Shown: positions 8,495 through 16,954 of the stretch, piece by piece
How the letters are laid out: the number at the start of each line of letters is the position of its first letter
How positions within the stretch are numbered: the first letter of the stretch is position 1
Source of the DNA: Natrinema mahii
GTDB lineage: Archaea; Halobacteriota; Halobacteria; Halobacteriales; Natrialbaceae
DNA: 64,000 nucleotides
Assembly (NCBI GenBank): GCA_000690595.2
Contig: JHUT02000001.1
Location: 186,001-250,000, forward strand
Reading direction: 5' to 3'
Made by a program: the position numbers and the translations under genes
Notes under the pieces: generated by a model
Told to the model about the DNA's origin: nothing
What the model saw: only the letters and a program-made list of their open reading frames with translations
Database searches by the model: none

Positions 8495-8660
8495 AGCTTG
8501 CTATCGGGCACTGATAACAACCAAAAAGCCCCGACGCGCTCGAGGGCTGCGACTCGCTGCGCGCTTCACTCACTCCGTTCGTTCCAGTGCTTGCGTCGTC
8601 TCGCACCTCGAGCGCGTCGCCCCTTTCAGTCCCACCCGACGGTGGTCTGGTCAGCAAGCT
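8495..8660. repeat. Nested-hairpin non-coding element
   Basis: An outer 8-bp inverted repeat (AGCTTGCT at 8495-8502, AGCAAGCT at 8653-8660) encloses a perfect 13-bp inverted repeat (GACGCGCTCGAGG at 8533-8545, CCTCGAGCGCGTC at 8606-8618). No gene is supported in 8485-8821. The interior pyrimidine-rich stretch ending CCCCTTTCAGTCCCACCC resembles sequence seen repeatedly between haloarchaeal genes, but copy number cannot be judged here. It could be a dispersed repeat or a structured RNA. Confidence 0.5.
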
Positions 8661-8821
8661 ATCGATAGCGACACAGAGTACAGTAGTAGCGCCAGAACTA
8701 GTCTATCCGTTCAACGATAACGCAGTTACCTATGACCAACTTTGAATTTTTGTTCGTCGAGTATAGTTATCGAACGCGTAGGTAGCATCATTCGTATTGG
8801 GATAGTCGTCGAAGTAGCCGT

Positions 8822-9004
8822 ATGAGTCTCCGGAAGCGTCTGGGATTACGACTCCACCGGGCGCTCCTCTATTGGGGACTCTTGGACCATCCGTACGGTC
8901 GCGAGTATGCGAAAGAACGATACACGCCACTTGGCGGGGAGAGCGAGGAGTATTCGCTGAACGAAAACGACGATTCCGCTGAACTGAACGAAACTGATCG
9001 TTGA
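8822..9004 (+). CDS. Small hypothetical protein
   Basis: 60 residues from an ATG. The N-terminal half is basic and amphipathic (MSLRKRLGLRLHRALLYWGL), the middle has Tyr/Arg-rich YGREYAKERY, and the C-terminus is acidic and polar. This uneven charge layout looks protein-like rather than a random frame, but no family was recognised. A short dyad GTTCG-N14-CGAAC lies about 45 bases upstream. Downstream is a convergent glycosyltransferase remnant. Confidence 0.45.
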   Translation: MSLRKRLGLRLHRALLYWGLLDHPYGREYAKERYTPLGGESEEYSLNENDDSAELNETDR

Positions 9005-9026
9005 TCGATGACGGAAGACTCAGTAC

Positions 9027-9695
9027 CTACCAGTTTCCGTCAATCGCTCGCCGGTAGCACTGCTCTGCCTGCTCTGCAACGGCGTCCCAGTCGTATCGTT
9101 GGGCTCGAGTCGTCGGTTCCGTATTCGGTCGTTCGCTGGCAAGTGCACGCTCGAGAACGTCGGCTACGTCGTCGACCATCGGTGAGGCGAGGAACCCGGC
9201 GTCGTCGATCACTTCGGACGCGGCGGACTCGGGATGCTCCGCTGCGATAACGGTACAATCCGCAGCCATCGCCTCGGCGAACGTGATTCCGAAGCCTTCC
9301 CGGGTAGACGGTGAAGCAAAGATATCCGCCGCGCGCATGTGTGCGAGAACATCGTCGTACTCCTCGAGGAAGCCAAGCATCATTACTCGGTCAGCGTGGT
9401 TCAGGGTTTGGGCCTGTCGCTCGAGGGCGTCCCGTTCCGGTCCATCGCCGATGATACCCAGCGTGATGTCGGGATCGGTTTCGGCGACTTGATCGAACGC
9501 CTCGAGAAGCAGATCGACGTTCTTGTGTTCGATAAGTCGTCCTGCATAGAGGATATCGAACCCGTCTTGGGCAGGCCGGGTCGTTTCGATTTGCTCGACA
9601 TCGATCCCGTTAGGGACGATCTCGATTTCGTCTCGAGACCGGCCTATCTCCGTGAGACGGTTTGCCGTGACGCTCGAGATAGCAATGCCGGAGTT
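9027..9695 (-). pseudogene. GT4 glycosyltransferase, N-terminally truncated
   Basis: The open frame below an in-frame TAG at 9696-9698 encodes about 220 residues that begin inside the family: a segment EIVPNGIDVEQIE, the nucleotide-sugar domain start DILYAGRLIEHKNVDLLLEAF, then GIIGDGPERDALE and the E-x7-E signature in STREGFGITFAEAMAAD. A typical GT4 enzyme has ~170 further residues at the N-terminus, which are missing here. The DNA just upstream carries a helicase fragment on the other strand, so the 5' part was replaced by a rearrangement. An internal ATG at 9383 could start a 118-residue fragment, but no function is expected. Confidence 0.8.
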
Positions 9696-9769
9696 CTAGC
9701 AGCAGTATACCACTGGTGCTGCGAGCATGAAATGGCTCATGAAGAGCGATCTGACCGATCACGATCTAA

Positions 9770-10040
9770 GCACTCCATCAAGCACTCTCGCGGTACGACG
9801 ACGTCGTCGAAGACGCGCATCACGTTCGCGTCCTCACCATCCACGCGAGCAAGAGAGTCGAGGCCACGGACATCTGCTGCTTCGATGGAGTCACAGGGAA
9901 AATCGTCCGTGAGATGGATCGGTCGGAGGAGACGCGCCGAACGAAGCCTGGACGTGGTACGTCGGCCTGAGCAGAGCGTCAGAGCGACTGCACCTGATGT
10001 ACGACGCCTTCCCTGGGACCATCGATCATCTGCCGAGTCA
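9770..10040 (+). pseudogene. UvrD/RecB-type helicase C-terminal remnant, frameshifted
   Basis: One frame reads SRYDDVVEDAHHVRVLTIHA followed by SKRVEATD, which is helicase motif V (T-I-H-A-S-K-G-L-E with Gly changed to Arg). After a shift near 9940 the next frame reads EAWTWYVGLSRASERLHLM, which is motif VI (Y-V-G-L-S-R-A). Both are hallmarks of superfamily 1 UvrD-like helicases. Only ~90 codons survive, no start remains, and the piece is wedged between a truncated and an intact glycosyltransferase gene. It is a fragment left by recombination, not a working gene. Confidence 0.75.
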
Positions 10041-10041
10041 T

Positions 10042-11253
10042 CTATTCGTATGCGACTTCCTCCTGATAGAGACTAATGTATTCCTCAGCGACGGACTCCC
10101 ACTGGAACTTCTCTTCAGCGACTTTTCGAGCATTCTTCGCCATCTGTAACCGCTCTTCTTGATTGTTTATCAGCTTCAATATCTTATCAGCTAATGATCT
10201 GTAGTCTTCCTTATCAAATAGATATCCGTTGTATCCATCCTCAACTTGGAGCGGAATACCGCCAACATTGGATGCAACTGCTGGTGTGGATGTCGCCAGT
10301 GCTTCAGTTAGTGCCATACCGAATCCCTCCTCTCGGGATGGTAAAACAAAAATATCGGCATTCTCATAGAGTTTCCGCAGTTTTTCCTCAGGCACAAACC
10401 CTTCAAAAACAAACACTCCCTCAAGATTCTCCTCGTGGATTGTCTTTCGACACTCTTCGACGAATTCCTCCTCTACCGCTGTATCACCTGCAACCCGAAA
10501 CACTACTTTCTCGTCAATAGCCTTATTGACGATCTTGGCGGCATTAAGGAGTACATCTACCCCTTTTCTATGAGTGATAGTTCCAGCAAAGAACACAGTC
10601 ATAGGGGTCTCTTCACTTGGGTGTGGATCAGCATTAAACCGGCTTGTGTTGACCCCATTCGGAATAATACTGATATCTTCAATTCCTCGCTTGCGGAGTT
10701 TCTCTGCTAAATCAGGATTCAAAACTACGCTGTGAGAGACTCGCTCCATGAGATGGATATCCGGCGATATTATTTTTAGGAATAGAGGCGAGTCGGAACC
10801 ATCGTCAAAGTTGAACCGCATTTCTTCCTCTCCGATATGTGCAGTGTAGACCATTTTCTTTCTCAGCCGAGGAAGTAGGTGGACTAGAATATTCGCAGTA
10901 AACGGAAGATGGACGTGCAAGACATCAAAGTGTTCTGTCTGGAGATAAGATCGTAGGCGAAGCGCAAATTCAGTCCGATCTAGAACGAACTTTGGTAAGC
11001 CGACTGGACTCCTGATTTCGTTATATGGTATCTCCTCGTCTTGGACAGCGCTCCCAATCGACAGATCAAATCTGACGAATTCCACGCCCTCTCTTTCTTC
11101 GTAGGGGGATAGTCCTTCCCACTGCCGTTCTAGAACTGTTACGCTGTGACCAGCTTCAGCAGATTGCCTTGCGAGATTATATACAAACTTCGAGACAGAC
11201 CCTTTTCCCGGCCCAACTTGACAGTGCTCGTCATAGAGGTGTAGTATCTTCAT
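10042..11253 (-). CDS. GT4 family glycosyltransferase
   Basis: 403 residues, normal family length. The N-terminal Rossmann domain starts MKILHLYDEHCQVGPGKGSV (glycine loop at 14-19). The C-terminal domain begins near 217 (MTVFFAGTITHRKGVDVLLN) and carries the E-x7-E motif at Glu309/Glu317 in REEGFGMALTEALA. This fold transfers a hexose from a nucleotide sugar to a lipid-linked or surface glycan in the cytoplasm, with retention of configuration. It is the first intact gene of the A+T-rich polysaccharide island and is followed upstream by a GT2 gene in the same orientation. Acceptor and sugar are unknown. Confidence 0.9.
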   Translation of the reverse strand: MKILHLYDEHCQVGPGKGSVSKFVYNLARQSAEAGHSVTVLERQWEGLSPYEEREGVEFVRFDLSIGSAVQDEEIPYNEIRSPVGLPKFVLDRTEFALRLRSYLQTEHFDVLHVHLPFTANILVHLLPRLRKKMVYTAHIGEEEMRFNFDDGSDSPLFLKIISPDIHLMERVSHSVVLNPDLAEKLRKRGIEDISIIPNGVNTSRFNADPHPSEETPMTVFFAGTITHRKGVDVLLNAAKIVNKAIDEKVVFRVAGDTAVEEEFVEECRKTIHEENLEGVFVFEGFVPEEKLRKLYENADIFVLPSREEGFGMALTEALATSTPAVASNVGGIPLQVEDGYNGYLFDKEDYRSLADKILKLINNQEERLQMAKNARKVAEEKFQWESVAEEYISLYQEEVAYE

Positions 11254-11331
11254 CTTGCGTAGTTATGACACGTATCTTCTGATATTGCTTCTGTAATTAG
11301 ATTACTGAGTTTAGAGCGAAGGATCGGCTTC

Positions 11332-12303
11332 TTAGTCTGCATAAAGACCTCTAATGAAGCCGATCCCCCACGACCAGAACCATATAGAAATCAGTGCAGC
11401 GTACACGGGGAGCTGAGTCCATCGATTACGTTTCATAGTCAGGTAGATACTCATACACAGAATTCCAACTGTTCCAAAAATCAATGTCCCTGCCAGTACC
11501 TTAAGCCAGGATCGGGATTTAAAGCTGGCCATAAGAAAAGCAGTTAAAAGAAATATTATTGATGAAGGAGCAAAATGAAACCACTCGCTCATCTCTGGAT
11601 GAAGTTTCGTCGCCTGTGCTCGCCCAATCCCATATCGATATCCCATCTTTAGAAATGACTTCCAACTGGGCCGTCGATAGTGCTGAACTGCTGCATTAGG
11701 TGTATACAGTATCTTGTATCCATTTTCACGGATTCTGTAGTCCATCTCCTCATCGTCAACAGTTATCAAATCATGGTTGAAACCACCGACCTCCTCAATA
11801 ACTTCCCGTCGATAAACGACATTACAAGTTGGATTATGATATATCTCCCGAGTCTCTTCACCTTCAAACCCGTACCTAGCACCTACACCGCTCAAGAGAG
11901 AGAGCACGTCACCAACTGACTTCGCAAACGCAGTATCGTCCTCTGGGGTTTTATTCGGACCACCAACAGCTGCTACCTCCCCATCGTTATCGAAGTGTTT
12001 GATCAAGGTCGATAGCCAGTCTTCAGGAACGACACAATCGGCATCAGTGAACGCAATAAATTCGCTTTCGGCTGCTTGTACGCCAAGTTCTCGCGCATAA
12101 CTGATCGTTCCTTTATCCTCATATATTATATCACAATCATATTCTTCGGCGATAGCAGTTGTATTGTCGTTTGAATGTCCGTCAACGATGATTACGTTAT
12201 ACGAGCCTGTGTAGTCCAAAGACTCGATTGAACCCAAACATGCTTCAAGAGTATTCTCGTCGTTAAACGTCGGTATTATAATCGACGTTTCGTATCTAGG
12301 CAT
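11332..12303 (-). CDS. GT2 family glycosyltransferase with C-terminal membrane segments
   Basis: 323 residues. The GT-A domain opens with TSIIIPTFNDENTLEACLGS, has the metal-binding DxD in FTDADCVVPEDW (about 88-98) and the acceptor-side HNPTCNVVYRREV and DDEEMDYRIRENGY motifs. Two to three hydrophobic segments follow from about residue 250 (FAPSSIIFLLTAFLMASF, VLAGTLIFGTVGILCMSIY, LISIWFWSWGIGFIRGL), so the enzyme is membrane-bound with its catalytic domain in the cytoplasm. It probably adds a sugar to a lipid-linked glycan. Upstream of its ATG the DNA is A+T-rich, and the next gene is divergent. Confidence 0.88.
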   Translation of the reverse strand: MPRYETSIIIPTFNDENTLEACLGSIESLDYTGSYNVIIVDGHSNDNTTAIAEEYDCDIIYEDKGTISYARELGVQAAESEFIAFTDADCVVPEDWLSTLIKHFDNDGEVAAVGGPNKTPEDDTAFAKSVGDVLSLLSGVGARYGFEGEETREIYHNPTCNVVYRREVIEEVGGFNHDLITVDDEEMDYRIRENGYKILYTPNAAVQHYRRPSWKSFLKMGYRYGIGRAQATKLHPEMSEWFHFAPSSIIFLLTAFLMASFKSRSWLKVLAGTLIFGTVGILCMSIYLTMKRNRWTQLPVYAALISIWFWSWGIGFIRGLYAD

Positions 12304-12488
12304 TGGTGTAGTAGATTCTCCCTCTGGATGGAATATAGAACTTCTGTCTCTGGGGCGGATAATAGTTTTAGCTATATCGGAGGGATAATACTGCCGAAGT
12401 TGCTATCCTTTGGGACTATTTGCTGATCTTCTCTGATCACAGTGAGTCCGGAAAGACCTTTATCACTAACCCGAACACCTCATTGTAT

Positions 12489-13401
12489 ATGATATCAGAA
12501 TGGGTAGGGAATCTCAGGCGGCAAGCGGACCAATACGGCCCCCAAGCCTATATGACGGCGTTCAAGGAATTTACAATCCGAGCCCCAATTTCGCTCTTCA
12601 ACAAGTATATTTGGAATTATGGGACTCCGATATTTGAAAAAGAGTGGGATATTTTAGTGGTATTAGACGCCTGCCGCTATGACTTGTTCACAGAGGTCTC
12701 GTCAGATTATAACTACCTTCCCGACAAACCCGATTCAACTTTTTCCGTAGCGTCGGCAACCCACGAGTGGATGCCTAGAAACTTCTCAAATAGCGATTAT
12801 GCCAGGGAGATGCTATCAACGGGTTATATCTCGGCAAATCCCTTTGCTGAGGAATACTTATCTGAGGATGACTGGGCATTTGTTGATGAACCGTGGCGGG
12901 ACCATAAGTCTGAAGTCTACGCTTGCCCCCCCCCGCGCGGTTACCGATTATGGAATACGCAGATGGAGGAAATCGGATGTAGATCAGCTTATTCTCCACT
13001 ATATGCAACCTCATCAGCCGTTTCGGTCGATGGATAGTCCTGACGATGCGATTAACGCTCAGGGAATATTCCGTAGATTGGAATACGGATTACTTGAGGA
13101 AGAGGAAGTATGGGCTGCGTACCGCGATAATTTGGAATGGGTACTTGATGACGTTTCACTACTCATTGAGAACGTATCTGCTGATCGAATAGCGATAACC
13201 TCTGACCATGGTAATTCCTTTGGACGACTTGGTATATATGGTCATCCAGCATACGTTCCTCTAAAAGAGTTGAAACAGGTTCCATGGGTAGTCACGGAAG
13301 GCTATGATAAGCAAACACATTCTCCCGAGTTGAAACCTACTAACCGTAACAAAATATGTGATGAAACGGAGGAGATGCTGACTGCACTTGGATACAAGTA
13401 G
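12489..13401 (+). pseudogene. Sulfatase/alkaline-phosphatase-superfamily protein split at a C9 tract
   Basis: From the ATG at 12489 the frame encodes the start of a haloarchaeal sulfatase-like protein (EKEWDILVVLDACRYDLF, metal-site Asp near the start of the domain). At nine consecutive C residues (12926-12934) it runs into a wrong frame ending at 13037. The correct continuation is one frame away: TDYGIRRWRKSDVDQLILHY, later ITSDHGNSFG and GHPAYVPLKELKQVPWVV, ending at 13401. Eight C residues would give one continuous protein of ~304 codons. So the gene is either a recent frameshift, a slippage-controlled gene, or intact with a homopolymer sequencing error. Family members modify or hydrolyse sulfate/phosphate esters, and relatives are common in polysaccharide loci. 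Confidence 0.75.
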
Positions 13402-13511
13402 TATGATGACAAATAGCTAGCTAGACCTCTCTTCGAATAACAAGGTAATCCTATTTAGGTGTTCGCCATCACGTGGAAAAGGATTTTACAAACAAGAAAC
13501 AATCCTTGTAT

Positions 13512-14693
13512 ATGAATATCGTCCTGGTACTCACGACTGGCGAAGGGGGTATACCTCACTATACTGCTGAGCTAGCTAATTCTTTACAAGAACGAGGAAA
13601 TACGGTCACTGTAATAAAGCCGCAGGAGACAACGGGGGATGAGTTTTTCAATAGTGATATAAATCTCAAAAATTGGTTCACTAATCCGAACGTTTCTTTT
13701 GCTAATATCGCTGAACTGAAGGTGTCACCATCTGAGCTGTACAAGGCATGTACTAGTCTTCGAAAACTTTCCGAGCTAGATCAACTGGATCCAGATGTCG
13801 TTCATTTCACCCACAAACCTCATTCATACCTCTGGCCTTTCATACCCACTATCGATACTAATGCTCCAATAATAGAGACGAGACATAATACAGAGAACAA
13901 TAACCTCCTCAAAATTCCTGGCCGTGACTTACCAATTCGGGAAGATCCTAAGATAATTGCCGCTATGAACTTCGATAGTGTTTTACGGAATATATTCACT
14001 GGTGTTCAAGCGGATGGCTATATTGCCCATACAGAATCTAATACACGGGATCTACTGGAAAAGTACCCGGATTGCTCTGTTGAGAAAATCCCGCATGGAG
14101 CATTCACAATCTTTGCTCCGGATTCCGATCCAAGAGCTGGATCCTCGGATACAACATCAGACAATACACTCCTGTTTTTCGGGAATATAACTGGAAGCAA
14201 AGGACCAGATCAATTAGTCAGGGCTACAGTAAAAGCGTCAAATGAAATAGACAATATAAAAACCATAATTGCGGGATCGGGAAATATCCCGAGGCGGACT
14301 ATGAATACCATCGAAGACAATAGATCTCTATTTGAAGTGATTAATGAGTTTATCCCAAACAAAAAGGTTCCAGAATTATTTGATGAGGCAGATATTGTTG
14401 TGATTCCTCATAAGGAACAGCGAGGCCATAGCGGCACTATGACGATTGCATTCTCTCATGGTAAACCAGTAATCTCTACTAACGTTGGAGAATTTAACAA
14501 GCTAGTTCTGAAGACGGGAGCAGGCTATACGGTTGAACCAGGAGATATCGAGGGTATGAAAGATTCAATATGTGCCCTGTTATCGGATCCTGTTCTCCGC
14601 CAAACAATGGGGAATAATTCGCGTGAAGTGGCTGAAGAATTGTCGTGGACTCAAGTAGCACAGAAGACAGAACAATTCTACAGGCACTGCTAG
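13512..14693 (+). CDS. GT4-like glycosyltransferase with atypical E-x7-E region
   Basis: 393 residues from the ATG at 13512 (frame open 13 codons upstream; MNIVLVLTTGEGGIPHYTAE is the natural Rossmann start with its glycine loop). The C-terminal domain reads LLFFGNITGSKGPDQLVRAT, then VPELFDEADIVVIPHKE and SGTMTIAFSHGKPVISTNVG. The second Glu of the usual E-x7-E is replaced around PHKEQRGHSGTMTIAFSHG, as in some GT4 subfamilies where Ser-Gly-x-x replaces it. It is probably a sugar transferase for the island's glycan. The next genes downstream are transposase remnants. Confidence 0.85.
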   Translation: MNIVLVLTTGEGGIPHYTAELANSLQERGNTVTVIKPQETTGDEFFNSDINLKNWFTNPNVSFANIAELKVSPSELYKACTSLRKLSELDQLDPDVVHFTHKPHSYLWPFIPTIDTNAPIIETRHNTENNNLLKIPGRDLPIREDPKIIAAMNFDSVLRNIFTGVQADGYIAHTESNTRDLLEKYPDCSVEKIPHGAFTIFAPDSDPRAGSSDTTSDNTLLFFGNITGSKGPDQLVRATVKASNEIDNIKTIIAGSGNIPRRTMNTIEDNRSLFEVINEFIPNKKVPELFDEADIVVIPHKEQRGHSGTMTIAFSHGKPVISTNVGEFNKLVLKTGAGYTVEPGDIEGMKDSICALLSDPVLRQTMGNNSREVAEELSWTQVAQKTEQFYRHC

Positions 14694-15330
14694 TTTGAAC
14701 CTCGTTGGCTGAGTGTTTCGACTGGTGTTTGATTCTCAAGCGCTTGGTGACTGCGACGGTGGTTGCAGTAGGCAGTGTAGGCAGTTAGCCAGCGCTCGGC
14801 GCTGGCCTGACTACCATTCTATGTTTCGTAAAACCGCTTGATACGCATTGTATACGTCTGGAAAATCTTCTCAGCGATATTGTGATTGATGTAATCAAAT
14901 GACCAGTAATATTAGTGCGTGCAAGGTCGGTTAGATAGTCTATGCCATTGACGAGAAACTCCGCGCCAGAGACGCGGGGTTTCTGTTTCAGTCCATTCAG
15001 AAACCATTCGGCAGGATCTCGGCCTCTCTGTTCTGAAAGTCGTGCGTGGAGCACGACTTTCGAATCGACATTAATCGCCGCGTAGAGCCACACTTTCTCT
15101 TTATGTTCGAGTTGGACTTATTTCTCATCGACCGCAACGTGATCTGGCTCAGCGGTGAAATCTTGGTCGTAGTGAGCGGCGTACGCTTGGTACCGGTGCT
15201 GGATCGTAGCTCGGTGTCGATTGACGCCGAACCACTCACAGAGGTCTCGACATTCCGCCAATGACGCTGCTCCAGCATGGGCAGCGCACGCCAGCTTGGC
15301 TTAATGATCAAGGAAAGAATTGAAACCGCG
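14694..15330 (-). mobile_element. Degraded IS6-family transposase remnant
   Basis: Minus-strand frames can be joined into an IS6-type transposase: an HTH part (LAECRDLCEWFGVNRHRAT), the first catalytic Asp in DHVAVDEK followed by a stop, then KVWLYAAINVDSKVVLHARL, the second-Asp region FLVNGIDYLTDLAR, a frameshift, MRIKRFYET followed by a stop where Trp is expected, and the C-terminal RRSHQALENQTPVETLSQ. At least two nonsense changes and one frameshift make it inactive. No intact ends were identified. It separates two glycosyltransferase genes and marks an old rearrangement point. Confidence 0.75.
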
Positions 15331-15429
15331 AGTACTAGGAATCAATATCTATAGGTGTTCAAGATCTGACTTCCGGTTAGCCTATCTTCAGAACTTCTCT
15401 TAACTACTAGATCAGGCTGGCGTGCGCGT

Positions 15430-15960
15430 TCGATCACTGTCCAAAAACTCCACATCAGAAGCGCTCAGTTGTACCAAGGACCGCTATCTACCAGAACGAC
15501 AGGATCGCCACGACATCGCTTCAGTACTTGTTTGACGAATAGCAGGGCGTCGAGGTCAAATCAGCCGAGTGAGACCTCGATATGAACGACTTCGAACATC
15601 CCCACATCGACTGCTGCCCAGACGTAGACCTCGGTCCCCTCAACTTTGAGCTTGGTCTCGCCGATTGCTATCGGCGAGTGGCAGTCAGGCTCCGGCTCAA
15701 ATAGGTTGCGCCAGTCGATGATACCACTGGGGCACAGCCTCATACGTCTGCCTGACTACCCTCTTCACGCGACGATACGAAAGACTGGCATGGTACAGAA
15801 ACGCCGCTTCAACACGCTGTTCCGTCAGCGTATCCTCACGTGAAAACATCTCTTGCTCAACCACACGGTTGAGCATCTTCTGGACACCACATCAGACTGC
15901 TCAACCGCGTTCTCCTTCCTGCTAAAGTTTACACCATTTAAAGAATCCAGAGAAACGATT
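15430..15960 (-). mobile_element. Second degraded DDE transposase remnant
   Basis: A minus-strand frame ending near 15561 carries ETKLKVEGTEVYVWAAVDVG and FEVVHIEVSLG, the first-Asp region of a haloarchaeal IS6-like DDE transposase. After a stop it continues LDALLFVKQVLKRCRGDPVVL (second-Asp region). Upstream frames give an HTH-like segment (EQRVEAAFLYHASLSYRRVK). Several stops and shifts are present. It differs in sequence from the adjacent remnant, so two separate elements decayed here. Confidence 0.6.
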
Positions 15961-16039
15961 TTGACCGCGAATACGCTCACGACGATGGTGAGTACGTTGA
16001 CGGAGACTTTATTTGAATAGCCAATCATCATTAGCGTCA

Positions 16040-16927
16040 ATGGATGACCCATCAGTTGTTGCCCTCGTTTTGAATTGGAATAATTGGGAAGATACTATTC
16101 AGTGTATACGTTCTCTCAAAGAACAAGAATATGGTGATTTAAATATTATTGTCATTGATAATGGGTCCTCTGATGACTCCCTATCCCATCTGCAACAAAT
16201 TGACAATATAGATCTTGTGCGTAATACAGCTAATCTCGGATTTGCTGGTGGAATGAATCGTGGAATAGAGACCGCTCTAGATTACTCTCCAAAATACATC
16301 TGCGTAGTTAATAATGATTCATTTACAGTACATAGTGATACTATCAACTCACTCGTTGTTTGCGCAGAAAATAATGATGACGTTGGGATAGTCTCCCCCA
16401 TAATTAAAGATGGTTCCGGGTCCAAAATATGGTTCGAACAGGGAGCGATCAATTGGAGCAGTGCAACTACCTACCACAAGACTGTTGATCAAGACAGAGG
16501 CTTAATCTATAATGAATATATTCCAATGTGCTTTTCTCTCATTCGACCCGAAATATTTGAGGAGATTGGATATTTCGATGAAGACTACTTTTTATACTAC
16601 GAGGATGTTGATTTTTGCACACGAGCAAAACAGAGGGGGTGGGAACTAGCTACATATCTAGATACGGAGGTTCGTCATCAAGGCACTGCTAGTACTAGTG
16701 GAGAATACGGGGAAACTATGTCTTACTACCAAACTAGAAATAAAATATTATTCCACAAAAAACACATAGGGGATCTCGATGCCAGCTTTCATCTACTACT
16801 ATTATACTGGTTGGCCGGTCGAACTTTTGCCCGTATCATCCGTCTAAATTTGGGTTCGATCTATGCCTTATTCCGTGGAGTATACGATGGTATGAATGGG
16901 TTGACTGGTAAAGGTCCATACCCGTAG
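16040..16927 (+). CDS. GT2 family glycosyltransferase (rhamnosyltransferase-like)
   Basis: 295 residues from the ATG at 16040. The start VVALVLNWNNWEDTIQCIRS, the middle LVRNTANLGFAGGMNRGIE, the metal/nucleotide site ICVVNNDSF and the segment GYFDEDYFLYYEDVDFCTRA are the classic motifs of the WbbL/RfbF group of GT2 enzymes, many of which transfer L-rhamnose to a growing O-antigen-like chain. The rml genes 9 kb downstream could provide dTDP-L-rhamnose; the link is an inference. The C-terminus has a weak hydrophobic segment. The gene is convergent with the next GT4 gene. Confidence 0.88.
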   Translation: MDDPSVVALVLNWNNWEDTIQCIRSLKEQEYGDLNIIVIDNGSSDDSLSHLQQIDNIDLVRNTANLGFAGGMNRGIETALDYSPKYICVVNNDSFTVHSDTINSLVVCAENNDDVGIVSPIIKDGSGSKIWFEQGAINWSSATTYHKTVDQDRGLIYNEYIPMCFSLIRPEIFEEIGYFDEDYFLYYEDVDFCTRAKQRGWELATYLDTEVRHQGTASTSGEYGETMSYYQTRNKILFHKKHIGDLDASFHLLLLYWLAGRTFARIIRLNLGSIYALFRGVYDGMNGLTGKGPYP

Positions 16928-16954
16928 ATTTTAGAGGACAGATGACGGGATCTC

